Position numbers and translations under genes: made by a program. The notes beneath the pieces were generated by a model that did not search any database, was not told where the DNA came from, and worked only from the letters and a program-made list of their open reading frames with translations. Below are positions 27,335-36,252 of a stretch of 64,000 bases of DNA, piece after piece (position 1 is the first letter of the stretch; each line of letters starts with the position of its first letter). The stretch lies in assembly GCF_003614185.1 (NCBI RefSeq), contig NZ_KZ987724.1, forward strand, positions 4,656,036 through 4,720,035, given 5' to 3'. The DNA comes from Paenibacillus aceti (lineage in GTDB: Bacteria > Bacillota > Bacilli > Paenibacillales > Paenibacillaceae).

Positions 27335-27405
27335 ATATCGCTATTTTGATGAAATCTACGGTTTAAGGCAGAAAAATGCCCCAATAGCGATACCTGGTTT
27401 CATTA
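27335..27405. repeat. Dyad element family A, right part of the copy split by the IS
   Basis: ATATCGCTATTT at 27335-27346 completes the forward head interrupted at 26044, and an inverted head spans 27382-27405 (ending GGTTTCATTA). With the IS and one ATC removed, head starts are 25983, 26033 and 26092, spacings 50 and 59 as in other copies. The fourth head, expected near 27432, is not recognisable. Confidence 0.8.
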
Positions 27406-27514
27406 CATTTTAGCGCAAGCACGGTTTCGCGTTCTACGAAGCTATGCATTGATCAACAACCTGCAGATTTGCAGACTTTTCCTCAATAATATAGGTGATT
27501 TACGCAGTATGGTA

Positions 27515-28630
27515 TCAGAACTGAATCTTCAGGCTCTCGCCGTCAACCATAACGCCCGCGGAGCGGGTAATCGGCAGCTTCTGCTCTTCGGAGAATCCGA
27601 TCGTTTCTCCATCGCGCAAAGTAACATCATATTCGAGCACATAACCGGTAATATCAATCAGGAAGTCGCGCAGCTCAGCAGGGCTGGCCTGACTGTCGAT
27701 GATCTCGATCTCTTCCTTGCCAAAGGCCCTCAGCCCGTAGGTATATGCACCCACTCCATTCTCCGTCCTGGCCAGTCCATAGTACACTAGATTCAGTAGC
27801 GGAAATGCATTGTCCTCCTTCATCAGCTCGGCCAGTTCCACATACATTTCAGGTTGGAATACGGTGCCTGAAGTATAGATTCCGACCGCATTAGGCAGCT
27901 TCAGGCAGCTGGAGGCCAGCTTCGTGAACATCTTGCCGCTCTCCTGTGGCGTACCGGAGCGGGTGAATACAGCCAATATAATCTGCGCTACATGGGTTCG
28001 GGTTACTTCAACAGCTTCCTTCCACATGTAATTTGCCTCGGCGAAATGCTCCGCCTCGCCATCCGGTATAGGCGCATCAACGAAGCTTGCCGCTAACATG
28101 AAGCCTTCCGACTCAAAGACAAGAATCCCATCCTTCTCATCCTCCGCCGGAGGCGGGCAGGTGATGCCCCAGTCCTGCTGTAGATTGGCCTTGATCTGGT
28201 TCAGATCACATTCCGATGAATCGAGCAGAATGAATCCATTGAAGATGCCAGGCGATTTCTCTCCGTCTTCTTCATCTTCATCATCCTCGGCTTGCTGCGC
28301 CTCAAGAGCGGCTGCCTGCTTCATCCAATACTCGCGGATCATTTCTACCATGTCAATCGCATCCTGCTCCGCAGTCGACGGATCATAAGGCTGCATTTCA
28401 CTGAAAATATGGCCGCAATGCTCGGTATCCTCCGGGTCCTCATACCCCCCGCAGACACCGAGTAGCCACTTGCTCAGCATCGTTTTTTTATACTTGAATA
28501 TGTAATAATGCATTTCATGCAGATCAAATTCACCTGCAATCTCAATCTTGCCCGGCTTTCGCCCTAGCTCATTCTCATGTTCCAGCCACTCGATCATGGA
28601 CTGCATGGCTGCTTGCTGCTGAATCGTCAT
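27515..28630 (-). CDS. DUF4261-domain protein
   Basis: About 371 aa, soluble. The C-terminal 250 residues have the pattern I associate with DUF4261: MLAASFVDAPIPDGEAE, then WKEAVEVTRTHVAQIILAV and YTSGTVFQPEMYVELAE. A Glu/Asp-rich linker (EAQQAEDDEDEEDGE) separates them from a helical N-terminus. No catalytic motif is clear and the function is unknown. The ATG at 28630 lies eight bases after AAAGGAGAG; an in-frame TTG just before it is too close. Confidence 0.7.
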   Translation of the reverse strand: MTIQQQAAMQSMIEWLEHENELGRKPGKIEIAGEFDLHEMHYYIFKYKKTMLSKWLLGVCGGYEDPEDTEHCGHIFSEMQPYDPSTAEQDAIDMVEMIREYWMKQAAALEAQQAEDDEDEEDGEKSPGIFNGFILLDSSECDLNQIKANLQQDWGITCPPPAEDEKDGILVFESEGFMLAASFVDAPIPDGEAEHFAEANYMWKEAVEVTRTHVAQIILAVFTRSGTPQESGKMFTKLASSCLKLPNAVGIYTSGTVFQPEMYVELAELMKEDNAFPLLNLVYYGLARTENGVGAYTYGLRAFGKEEIEIIDSQASPAELRDFLIDITGYVLEYDVTLRDGETIGFSEEQKLPITRSAGVMVDGESLKIQF

Positions 28631-28955
28631 CAATTTCTCTCCTTTAAATAAAGTAACTTCCTAATATCTTCCTGATAATTGTATATTACTGAGCGCAAGA
28701 ATGATAGGCAATACTACTTCTCAACTAATCACATTAACCAGACTTGAGCATTTGATCTCATACTAGCCTTATTTGCGGTAATCGACAGTCCTTACAGGGG
28801 TAGTGCGAGGATAATTACGATTGAACGGTTGAATGAAGTGTTAGTGCATATTCCGGGTATTTTTGTTGGATAATAGGAACCTTTGACGAATGCGAGATTT
28901 CTTGAATTTTATTATATATAATCAAGACAATTTTGATGTAGAGGGAGGTAATTAT

Positions 28956-30614
28956 TTGAATGGGGAATTGGAAAACAAATCAAGAATGGAGGGAGTAGTG
29001 GAGACTTACAAGAAAAAAGTGTTATGGACAGCACATGACTTTTTAAATCTAAGAATTATGTATTACGATAGATGGCTACATGAGGACCTTGTACAGCAAG
29101 GATATTTAGGCCTTATTGAAGCATATATGAAATACAATTCTAATAAGGGGCCTTTCTGGCAGTATGCACGTAAATTCGTAAAAGGGAAGATGGTGGATTT
29201 CACCGTAAAGTATTTCAACTATATAATCCCGAGTAAAAAAGTGAATGAAATAATGCTTAAAATCAAAAGACAAGACTTAATGCGTTATTCCCCAAAGTAT
29301 ATATCAAATTTATTAGGATGCACTGAGAAACAAGCTGCTGAAGCTATGCATTTCATTATAATTAAAAGAACATTGTACTTGTTTGATTCGTGTAATAACA
29401 ATAATGAGCAGCAAGAAAAAAGTTATGTAATAGATACATTAATCTTGGAAAACGATCAGAAAGATATCACATCTAATAATGAACTATCTGTTTTGGATAG
29501 AAAAGTTGCACAAATGTTTATCGATGATTATAGCAGAGAGAATATTTTAGAATACTGTGGTATTACTGCAACACAGCTAAAAGCCTCCATTGATCGAATT
29601 CTTGAGTGGTGTGAAATAGATGAACAAAAAATTCAAAACAGAAATGAGGATTTGCTATTGAAACTTTCAAACTTGGAAGGAGATAACAGAGACGAAAAAA
29701 GCGCAGAAGAAAAAAACTTAGAGTGGGTAAATATAGATTTAATTAGTGCAAGCCCCAGGAATCCGAGAAAAGATCTCTCTATAAATATAGAAAATATGCA
29801 AGAAACATTGATTACAAAAGGGTTTGAGGAACCATTAACCTGTTACAGAATGGGAGAGTATTTTGTTTTATTAGCTGGGCATCGGAGATGGTATGCGGCA
29901 AAGAAAATGGGTTCAGCAAAACTACCGGTTTTTATTGTGAAAAGGCCAGAAAATTCGGCAGAAGAGAAGGATAGACTAGGTTCTTTACAAAGTGCCCAAG
30001 TAGAATGGACACCTTATGAAATTGCTAAGAACACATATGATCGGTGGGTTTATGCTGGAGGAATCGCATATCGTGATCTGAGCAAGAAAATGGGTGTCCC
30101 TACCGGTAAAATTGAGTCGAGGATCCGCGTGTATAAATACTATCCAAGAAAAGAGATTGAAGAGAAACTGGCAAACGGAATGTATTCGATAACTATGTTG
30201 GACTATATTCAAAAATGGATCAAACGGTTATGTCAGTGTCATCCTACTTTCTTGGAGTCTATTGGGGAAGAGTTTATTAGACAGCAAATGTTAACGAAGT
30301 ATGAAAATAGGTGTTTTAATAGCTCGATAGCTAATGATAGGAATTTTGTATACAATGCTACATCAGAAGAAATTTTCTCATTTATTTCAGATACAAATAA
30401 AACTCTACGTCAAGCGGAATTAGAAATGACTATGAATCAATTGAAGCGGAAAAGAGATATTAATAAAATCCATTCAATGTTAGATAAGTCCATGAGTTTC
30501 ATTAAAAAAATTGAATGGATTGATCGAAATGAGGCTCAACAACTTCTTGATGAAACGAATACCTTACTTGTCAAAATATCAAAAAGAAAGAATGACCTTC
30601 TAGGGGGGAATTAA
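28956..30614 (+). CDS. Sigma-70-like / ParB-type fusion protein
   Basis: 552 aa from TTG 28956. Residues about 25-95 resemble sigma-70 region 2 (HEDLVQQGYLGLIEAYMKYN, then FVKGKMVDFTVKY). Next come region-3-like (YSPKYISNLLGCTEKQAAEA) and region-4-like parts (LDRKVAQMFIDDYSRENILEY then a helix-turn-helix). From residue about 257 a ParB-type domain begins: SPRNPRKDL, the GHRRWYAAKKM box near 306, LGSLQSAQVEWTPYEIAK, a helix-turn-helix (DLSKKMGVPTGKIESRIRV), and a coiled-coil tail. The TTG start has GGGAGGT six bases upstream; an in-frame ATG at 28890 lacks a clear site and precedes a TATAAT at 28917. The coding sequence is far more AT-rich than its neighbours. Function unknown; a DNA-bound regulator is likely. 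Confidence 0.75.
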   Translation: MNGELENKSRMEGVVETYKKKVLWTAHDFLNLRIMYYDRWLHEDLVQQGYLGLIEAYMKYNSNKGPFWQYARKFVKGKMVDFTVKYFNYIIPSKKVNEIMLKIKRQDLMRYSPKYISNLLGCTEKQAAEAMHFIIIKRTLYLFDSCNNNNEQQEKSYVIDTLILENDQKDITSNNELSVLDRKVAQMFIDDYSRENILEYCGITATQLKASIDRILEWCEIDEQKIQNRNEDLLLKLSNLEGDNRDEKSAEEKNLEWVNIDLISASPRNPRKDLSINIENMQETLITKGFEEPLTCYRMGEYFVLLAGHRRWYAAKKMGSAKLPVFIVKRPENSAEEKDRLGSLQSAQVEWTPYEIAKNTYDRWVYAGGIAYRDLSKKMGVPTGKIESRIRVYKYYPRKEIEEKLANGMYSITMLDYIQKWIKRLCQCHPTFLESIGEEFIRQQMLTKYENRCFNSSIANDRNFVYNATSEEIFSFISDTNKTLRQAELEMTMNQLKRKRDINKIHSMLDKSMSFIKKIEWIDRNEAQQLLDETNTLLVKISKRKNDLLGGN

Positions 30615-30615
30615 C

Positions 30616-31539
30616 ATGAGTTTTATTCCACAAATAATAATTGCAGAAATAGATTATATTAAACCTAACCCTCGTAATCCACGCACAAATTATGCTACAA
30701 AAACTGAAGATATGCAGCGAATAATTAAAGAAAAAGGATGGGAAGTGCCAATAACCTGCTACAAAAGTGATGAATTTTATACTATATTATCGGGTCATCG
30801 CAGGTGGTACGCGGCAAAGCAGTTATCTTTCAAGGAGATTCCTGTATACTTGGTAGAGGCGCCAAAATCTATAGAGGAAGAGCAAGAAAGACTTGGTTCA
30901 ATACAAGGCGGAAAATCAGATTGGAGCGTTTATGAGTGGGCTAAGCATACCTATGAAATGTGGATTGATTGGGATAAATGTTCTTTTCAGCAATTAGCGC
31001 TTAAGTTAAATAAGAGTACCTCATTTGTTTCAACTAGAGTACAGGTTTTCCGATATTTCCCTCACTCGGAAATTGGCGAGCATCTGATGAATGGTAAATT
31101 CTCTATTTCTGTCTTATTTAATTTAATGAAATGGTTAGAGAGTCTAGCTCGTCTAAAACCTGAAATAGTAGAACAATATAAGTTGGATGTTGTGAGAAGT
31201 ACAATGCTTCAAAAAATAGAAAAAAAACTAGTAGGAATTTTAGATTTAAAGACAGATACTTTTATCCGTGAGGCAAACGACGAGCAAATAAAAAAATTCT
31301 TGAAGAATCCTGATGCAAAACTAGAATTAAGCGAGTACAGTAAGAAGTATCGAGGAAAGAGTAAAGTGCGAACTTATATAGAAGAAATAAAAAATCTAGG
31401 TGTTATCTTCGAACAAGTGAATTTCTTAGAATTTAAAGAAGATAATAACAAATTAATGAAAGAAGTTGATGTTTGTCTTCTTACAATACAGGAACTAAAA
31501 AATGATCTTGAGAGATATATTACTAGCGACATAGTCTAA
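30616..31539 (+). CDS. ParB-like nuclease/CTPase-fold protein
   Basis: 307 aa. It parallels the second half of the upstream fusion: ParB box I (IKPNPRNPRTNY, residues 15-26), GHRRWYAAKQL at 60-70, LGSIQGGKSDWSVYEWAK, a helix-turn-helix (QLALKLNKSTSFVSTRVQV), then a helical C-terminus. Chromosomal ParB proteins have GERRxRA where this has GHRRWYA, so CTP binding is plausible but unproven. It starts two bases after the upstream stop with GGGGGGAATTAAC before the ATG, so both are one operon. No ParA gene is nearby, arguing against a partition locus. Confidence 0.85.
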   Translation: MSFIPQIIIAEIDYIKPNPRNPRTNYATKTEDMQRIIKEKGWEVPITCYKSDEFYTILSGHRRWYAAKQLSFKEIPVYLVEAPKSIEEEQERLGSIQGGKSDWSVYEWAKHTYEMWIDWDKCSFQQLALKLNKSTSFVSTRVQVFRYFPHSEIGEHLMNGKFSISVLFNLMKWLESLARLKPEIVEQYKLDVVRSTMLQKIEKKLVGILDLKTDTFIREANDEQIKKFLKNPDAKLELSEYSKKYRGKSKVRTYIEEIKNLGVIFEQVNFLEFKEDNNKLMKEVDVCLLTIQELKNDLERYITSDIV

Positions 31540-31558
31540 TCTCTTGTGCACATAAAAT

Positions 31559-31604
31559 AAAGGACCTCAATTTTTATGAATATTTCTAAAAGGAGGTCCT
31601 TTTC
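31559..31604. terminator. Bidirectional terminator between parB-like and fic genes
   Basis: AAAGGACCTC at 31559-31568 pairs with GAGGTCCTTT at 31593-31602, flanked by A-rich sequence on the left and T on the right. It can serve both convergent genes. Confidence 0.75.
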
Positions 31605-31617
31605 CTACCTAAATCCG

Positions 31618-32721
31618 CTATCTCAATTTATCCAACAGATTGTAGTAATAATAAGTTTTGGATCTTTGCTTGCCATCTGAGAATATAATCTTGTTCTCCT
31701 CCAGGACGGACAAATACCTTCTACAGGTTGCTTCAGATATTTCTGCTGTGGATGAGATCGTGTGAACGGTAAAGATCGGTTTCTGAAAAATAGCGTCGAT
31801 TAGCTTTTTTATGCCACTGCTGTTGATCAGCGATTGAGCTACGTCCAGATCATGGTCATATAATTGGTTGACCTCGTTAATTAGATTAATATTCTTGTTG
31901 GCCTGTAGAATGATGGCTTCAAGGAAGAATAGAACCCACTGATTCCAATCCCCTTTGTATCTAGTATCATTAAGATAGCGATAATATTTGTGCTTATCTC
32001 GTTCCAAAGCCTCACTTAAGAAAAAGTTCGGGTAGTCAATCACGTTCTTACTGTACAAGTACAAAGGAATCAGTATTCGACCAATTCTGCCGTTCCCATC
32101 AAGGAATGGATGGATAGTCTCAAACTGAGCGTGTATAATTGCGATCCTCACGAGTTCATCAAGCTGGTCTTGCGGATCATTAATATAGATTTCAAGATTG
32201 TTCATATAATCATCGACCAGTTGGGGTTGTGGGGGGACATAAGTTGCGGTCTCTATGGTGCAACCCTCAGGGCCGATGGAATTCTGAATGGTTCTATAAT
32301 CCCCGGGAGAACGATTACTGCCACGCACATGATTAGACATGAGGGTGGTGTGCAGCGCCTTGAATAATCGGGTTGAGATCGGGAGAATAGATAATTTATC
32401 CATCCCGTCCCGCAGCGCATGGTAATAGTTAAGGACTTCTTGTATATCCTTATTATTTTTTCTACTATGGGCTTCAACTTCGAGGACTTCGTCCAAGGTG
32501 ACTTGAGTACCCTCAATCTTAGTGGATTGCACGGCTTCATTTAGCATTACCGGATTTAATAACAGATGTGAAGGCAACTTTGTATTCTGGAGTAACACTT
32601 GATATTGAGCGACTTTTTTATTAGCCTCAATCAACTCGTGCAAGAACATAAGCTGGTCAAGGCGATCACTACTGAGTGGTAAAGACTCAGGCGTAAACGG
32701 AATTTGTTGTTTTTGAGCCAT
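31618..32721 (-). CDS. Fic-family protein (AMP-transferase fold) with winged-helix C-terminus
   Basis: 367 aa. The active-site motif HPFLDGNGRIGR spans residues 204-215. The N-terminal inhibitory helix has STKIEGT (S66-E70-G71), the class II arrangement in which the protein keeps itself inactive. The C-terminal about 80 residues look like a winged helix (VHTISSTAEISEATCRRYL), common in Fic proteins that bind DNA or regulate their own gene. Fic enzymes transfer AMP or another phosphate-linked group to Ser/Thr/Tyr of target proteins; the target here is unknown. No separate antitoxin gene is seen. It is convergent with the ParB-like operon. Confidence 0.92.
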   Translation of the reverse strand: MAQKQQIPFTPESLPLSSDRLDQLMFLHELIEANKKVAQYQVLLQNTKLPSHLLLNPVMLNEAVQSTKIEGTQVTLDEVLEVEAHSRKNNKDIQEVLNYYHALRDGMDKLSILPISTRLFKALHTTLMSNHVRGSNRSPGDYRTIQNSIGPEGCTIETATYVPPQPQLVDDYMNNLEIYINDPQDQLDELVRIAIIHAQFETIHPFLDGNGRIGRILIPLYLYSKNVIDYPNFFLSEALERDKHKYYRYLNDTRYKGDWNQWVLFFLEAIILQANKNINLINEVNQLYDHDLDVAQSLINSSGIKKLIDAIFQKPIFTVHTISSTAEISEATCRRYLSVLEENKIIFSDGKQRSKTYYYYNLLDKLR

Positions 32722-32949
32722 TTACTTTCCTCTCTTTCAAAGGGATACTACATTATATTAGTTACATTTTAACCGAAATATGATCGTAAATACACATAAT
32801 CTAATAATAGTGTACATAAATAATGAAATTTGATCATAATAGGATAACCTTCTTAAAAGCAAATTTCCCCCAATCCAACAAAAATCCTTGTCAAATCGGC
32901 GCAGGAATTCTATAATGGGTAGCAACTTAAATTGCATACTGGATGAAGT

Positions 32950-33160
32950 TTACGGGAGACAAGCGGGTAGGCTTGGCCGAAGGGGCATTAAACTCTCAGG
33001 CGCTGTAGAGAAGGGGTAACACCCGGACTTGAAGCAGGACCGTAAGCGGACAGGACTCTGGAGAGACTCCGTAGATGGAGCACCGAAGGGGCAATACGCG
33101 CGCAGCAGCAAGTTAGCGAATGAGCCGCGTTAAAACTCTCAGGTAAAAGGACAGGGATTG
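32950..33160 (+). ncRNA. Tandem glycine riboswitch
   Basis: Two aptamer-like modules follow each other. The first has GGGAGAC, GGCCGAAGGGGCATTAA and ACTCTCAGGCGC; the second has GGAGAGACTCC, CACCGAAGGGGCAATAC and AACTCTCAGGTAAAAGGACA. These are the conserved cores of the gcvT-type glycine riboswitch. It precedes a terminator at 33298 and a sodium:glycine/alanine symporter gene, a known target in Bacillales. Confidence 0.92.
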
Positions 33161-33297
33161 CAGGATCGATCTTCGCGTTTTTGCGTCATAGATGCCGGAT
33201 ATTCACGGCGGAGGCGGAGCGGATATGTGTTTATTTTCACATTAATCCTCTCATTCACCTTTATATTGGCGTACCGGAAATCTGCAATAACGTCCCC

Positions 33298-33329
33298 AGA
33301 GTCAAATCCATCGGATTTGGCTCTTTTTC
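33298..33329 (+). terminator. Riboswitch-associated terminator
   Basis: AGAGTCAAATCC pairs with GGATTTGGCTCT (one G-T pair) around ATC, followed by CTTTTT. It lies between the glycine aptamers and the symporter start, so it is the likely expression platform. Confidence 0.85.
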
Positions 33330-33372
33330 ATGTCATCTAGGAGCATGCAAACATCATGAGGGGGAGAAACAA

Positions 33373-34764
33373 ATGCAAGTATTACAGCTAATCAACGAAT
33401 GGGTGTGGGGGGCGCCTCTACTCATCTTATTAGTAGGAACGGGAATATGGCTGACCTTACGGCTCGGACTGCTGCAGGTGATCCGTCTGCCGCTCGCCTT
33501 GAAGCTGGTGTTCAAGGCCAAGAATGAAGGGGAGGGCGATGTGACGAGCTTCGGCGCATTAGCTACCGCACTTGCCGCGACCGTCGGTACAGGGAATATC
33601 GTCGGGGTGGCGACAGCGATTCAAGTAGGGGGTCCCGGAGCGTTATTCTGGATGTGGATGGCTGCGTTCTTCGGGATGGCAACGAAGTATGCCGAAGGCG
33701 TATTAGCTGTCAAATACCGGACGACCGATGATAAAGGGCAGGTGTCTGGCGGACCGATGTATTATATCGAGCGGGGCTTAGGGAGTAAGTTCAAGCCGCT
33801 GGCTGTGTTTTTTGCGATCAGCGGGGTGCTGGTGGCTCTCTTCGGTATCGGGACCTTCCCGCAGGTGAATGCGATTGTATCTTCGACACAGTCGAGCTGG
33901 GGCGTTCCGGCCCTCGTAACGGCGGGGATTATGACGGTGTTAACCGCATTGGTTACCTTGGGTGGGATCAAAAGTATTTCGCGGGTATCGACGAAGGTCG
34001 TTCCGGTGATGGCCGTCATTTACTTCATCGCTTCCTTTGTCGTGCTATTCACCTTCATCGATCAAATCCCGCATGCCGTAGCACTGGTGTTCGAGAGTGC
34101 CTTCCAGCCGGCGGCAGCAGGTGGGGGCTTCCTCGGTGCTACAGTCATGATGGCTATCCGTAACGGCGTTGCACGCGGGGTATTCTCCAATGAGTCGGGC
34201 CTCGGGAGTGCGCCGATCGCTGCTGCGGCTGCCAAGACCAAATGGCCTGCTGAACAGGGGCTCGTATCCATGACGGGTACATTCTTTGACACGATCATTA
34301 TTTGTACTTTAACTGGTCTTACCTTGATCGTAACCGGAGTATGGCAGGGGGCTGAACGCGGAGCGATGATGACCCAGGCGGCCTTCGATGCTGCGCTCCC
34401 TTACGGGTCGGTCATTCTGACGCTATGTCTGATGCTGTTTGCCTTCACGACGATTCTGGGATGGAATTACTACGGTGAGCGCTGTATCACTTACTTATTC
34501 GGTGTGAAGTCGATCCTGCCTTACCGGATTGTGTTCATACTGTTGATCGCCTCTGGCGCATTCATTAAGCTGGATGCCATCTGGCTGCTTGCCGATATCG
34601 TAAACGGGCTGATGGCACTGCCGAACCTAATCGCTATATTAGGCTTATCTGGGGTTGTGGTGGCAGAGACCCGTCGCTATTTGCAGCACATTAAGGAACA
34701 GAAGCATTCAGAGCGTACAGCTTCGAAAATGGCAATCCAGACTGTCCTAGCGAAGGATGAGTAA
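33373..34764 (+). CDS. Sodium:glycine/alanine symporter (AGCS family)
   Basis: 463 aa with about ten membrane helices. The family marks are clear: VTSFGALATALAATVGTGNI, GPGALFWMWMAAFFGMATKY, and ARGVFSNESGLGSAPIAAAA. AGCS proteins import glycine or alanine with sodium. The ATG at 33373 follows GAGGGGGAG; an upstream in-frame ATG at 33181 lies inside the leader and is rejected. The glycine riboswitch and terminator upstream suggest glycine controls expression, either as a substrate for uptake or to prevent accumulation. Confidence 0.92.
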   Translation: MQVLQLINEWVWGAPLLILLVGTGIWLTLRLGLLQVIRLPLALKLVFKAKNEGEGDVTSFGALATALAATVGTGNIVGVATAIQVGGPGALFWMWMAAFFGMATKYAEGVLAVKYRTTDDKGQVSGGPMYYIERGLGSKFKPLAVFFAISGVLVALFGIGTFPQVNAIVSSTQSSWGVPALVTAGIMTVLTALVTLGGIKSISRVSTKVVPVMAVIYFIASFVVLFTFIDQIPHAVALVFESAFQPAAAGGGFLGATVMMAIRNGVARGVFSNESGLGSAPIAAAAAKTKWPAEQGLVSMTGTFFDTIIICTLTGLTLIVTGVWQGAERGAMMTQAAFDAALPYGSVILTLCLMLFAFTTILGWNYYGERCITYLFGVKSILPYRIVFILLIASGAFIKLDAIWLLADIVNGLMALPNLIAILGLSGVVVAETRRYLQHIKEQKHSERTASKMAIQTVLAKDE

Positions 34765-34929
34765 GGAATTGCGGTGATATAACGTCTGATGTATATTTAA
34801 GAGCACCTTCTTTCGGGAAAGTGGGCCTTTGGTTCACTTATACCTGATGTTGGTGCTTTTTGTTTTGTTTGAACGAGACATTTTTGGACTTTCGTTTTGG
34901 AGCGGTTTTATCGGCTGGTGGTGCATGTA

Positions 34930-36252
34930 ATGTTCAATCTGATTATGGCAATTCAAATATTGAGCTTCTTTTTTATTTTCAAATCTGTTTCGCGCTACTC
35001 ATTTTCGATCAGAGAAATGATCGTTTGGTTATCGTTTTTTTTGCTGATTGGCTGGGTCTCTACGTATTTCATCGGGGTCTGGGGGGCAGTTTCGTTATTT
35101 GCTTGCTTCATTGGCATTTCCTACTTTAAGAATCATAGACAATTTTCCGCTTTGGGTATTTTTTATGGGGCATATGCCTTAATTATGAATTCGTTTCTGG
35201 GCTATTTAGCCGCGATTCCGATCACTTGGCTCGTTCAATTGATTTTCCGGCAGTCGTCAGCCAATATCGAGTACCTTCCATATCTATTTACGGCGATGGC
35301 GCCGCCCATTCTCAACGAAATCCTGCTTCGGCTGGTACGTCGCTTTGTCCCGCAGTTGGGCAAACAGCTTATACGAGAATACGGTAAAATCATTTTTGTC
35401 CCCGTGATTGTTTTGTTCATCATCATTATTGTTTCGGTATATCCGATTTTGTCCATTAGCAATCAAACGGGGGAGTATAGCCCCTACCATCGAATGATCC
35501 TCTTAAGCATGTGGCTGCTGTTTGTTGTTGCTCTGCTGTATATGCAGTTCCAGTATCATCACATCCGGAAGAAGGAACTGGATAGGTCAAGAAGTGATCA
35601 GTTGGTGCAGCTTAAGGAGTATGCGGCCCAGTTAGAGAAAATCTATGATGAATTCAGAGGCTTTCGCCATGATTATACGAATATTCTCCTGACGCTAGAG
35701 GACGGGATTTACAGAGAGGATTGGGACCAAGTCAGACATGTATTTGAGAATACCGTCAAACCGACCAGGCAGTTCCTGCGGAAGAACGAATACAGCTTCG
35801 TTAAATTGAGGAATCTTCATATCTCAGAAGTCAAAAGTATCCTCGCGGCTAAAATCATGCTGGCGCAGCAAATGAACATTGACGTTACCTTGGAAATCGA
35901 GGAGCCAGTCCATGTAATCCCGATGGAACTGATTTCTTTTACTCGGATTCTCTCCATATTGCTCGATAATGCGATTGAAGCGGCTGCCACTACGAAAGAG
36001 CGCAGACTATGGATTGTATTGCTGGAGGATACTGAAGCGTTGCGGTTGATCATTGAGAATAGCAGTGAAGAACAGATTGATCTGCGAAGTCTAGGGGAGC
36101 GGGGATACTCAAACAAAGGCGAAGGGAGAGGCATGGGCTTATTTAATGTGCAGCAAATGTTAAATGATCATAAATATGCTTCACTGGAATCGGAGAGCCA
36201 TCCTCATGTATTCTCGCAAACCCTTATATTACGGAAGGCTGAACGATCATGA
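34930..36252 (+). CDS. AgrC/ComD-like peptide-sensing histidine kinase (HPK10 type)
   Basis: About 440 aa. The N-terminal half has six to seven membrane helices, and the cytoplasmic half a helical phosphorylation domain with FRGFRHDYTNILL (the phosphorylated His in R-H-D-Y) and a GHKL ATPase domain with SILLDNAIEAA and GRGMGLFNVQQM. This layout is typical of kinases that sense secreted peptides. Its stop overlaps the regulator start at 36249. No AgrB-like protease or peptide gene is seen. The start is unsure: ATG 34930 or an in-frame TTG at 34897, both with weak ribosome sites. Confidence 0.85.
   Translation: MFNLIMAIQILSFFFIFKSVSRYSFSIREMIVWLSFFLLIGWVSTYFIGVWGAVSLFACFIGISYFKNHRQFSALGIFYGAYALIMNSFLGYLAAIPITWLVQLIFRQSSANIEYLPYLFTAMAPPILNEILLRLVRRFVPQLGKQLIREYGKIIFVPVIVLFIIIIVSVYPILSISNQTGEYSPYHRMILLSMWLLFVVALLYMQFQYHHIRKKELDRSRSDQLVQLKEYAAQLEKIYDEFRGFRHDYTNILLTLEDGIYREDWDQVRHVFENTVKPTRQFLRKNEYSFVKLRNLHISEVKSILAAKIMLAQQMNIDVTLEIEEPVHVIPMELISFTRILSILLDNAIEAAATTKERRLWIVLLEDTEALRLIIENSSEEQIDLRSLGERGYSNKGEGRGMGLFNVQQMLNDHKYASLESESHPHVFSQTLILRKAERS

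Noticed and set aside
28890-28955. ATG 28890 as the start of the sigma-ParB gene
   Set aside because: Weak ribosome site, and a TATAAT at 28917-28922 suggests transcription begins downstream; TTG 28956 has GGGAGGT. The longer form cannot be fully excluded.
30616-31539. ParABS chromosome or plasmid partition locus
   Set aside because: No ParA ATPase, no obvious parS site and no replication genes are nearby.
31618-32721. Fic toxin-antitoxin pair
   Set aside because: No small antitoxin gene precedes it, and the inhibitory motif is within the protein itself.
33181-33372. N-terminal extension of the symporter starting at ATG 33181
   Set aside because: It would overlap the leader between riboswitch and terminator; the ATG at 33373 has a strong ribosome site and starts the conserved protein.
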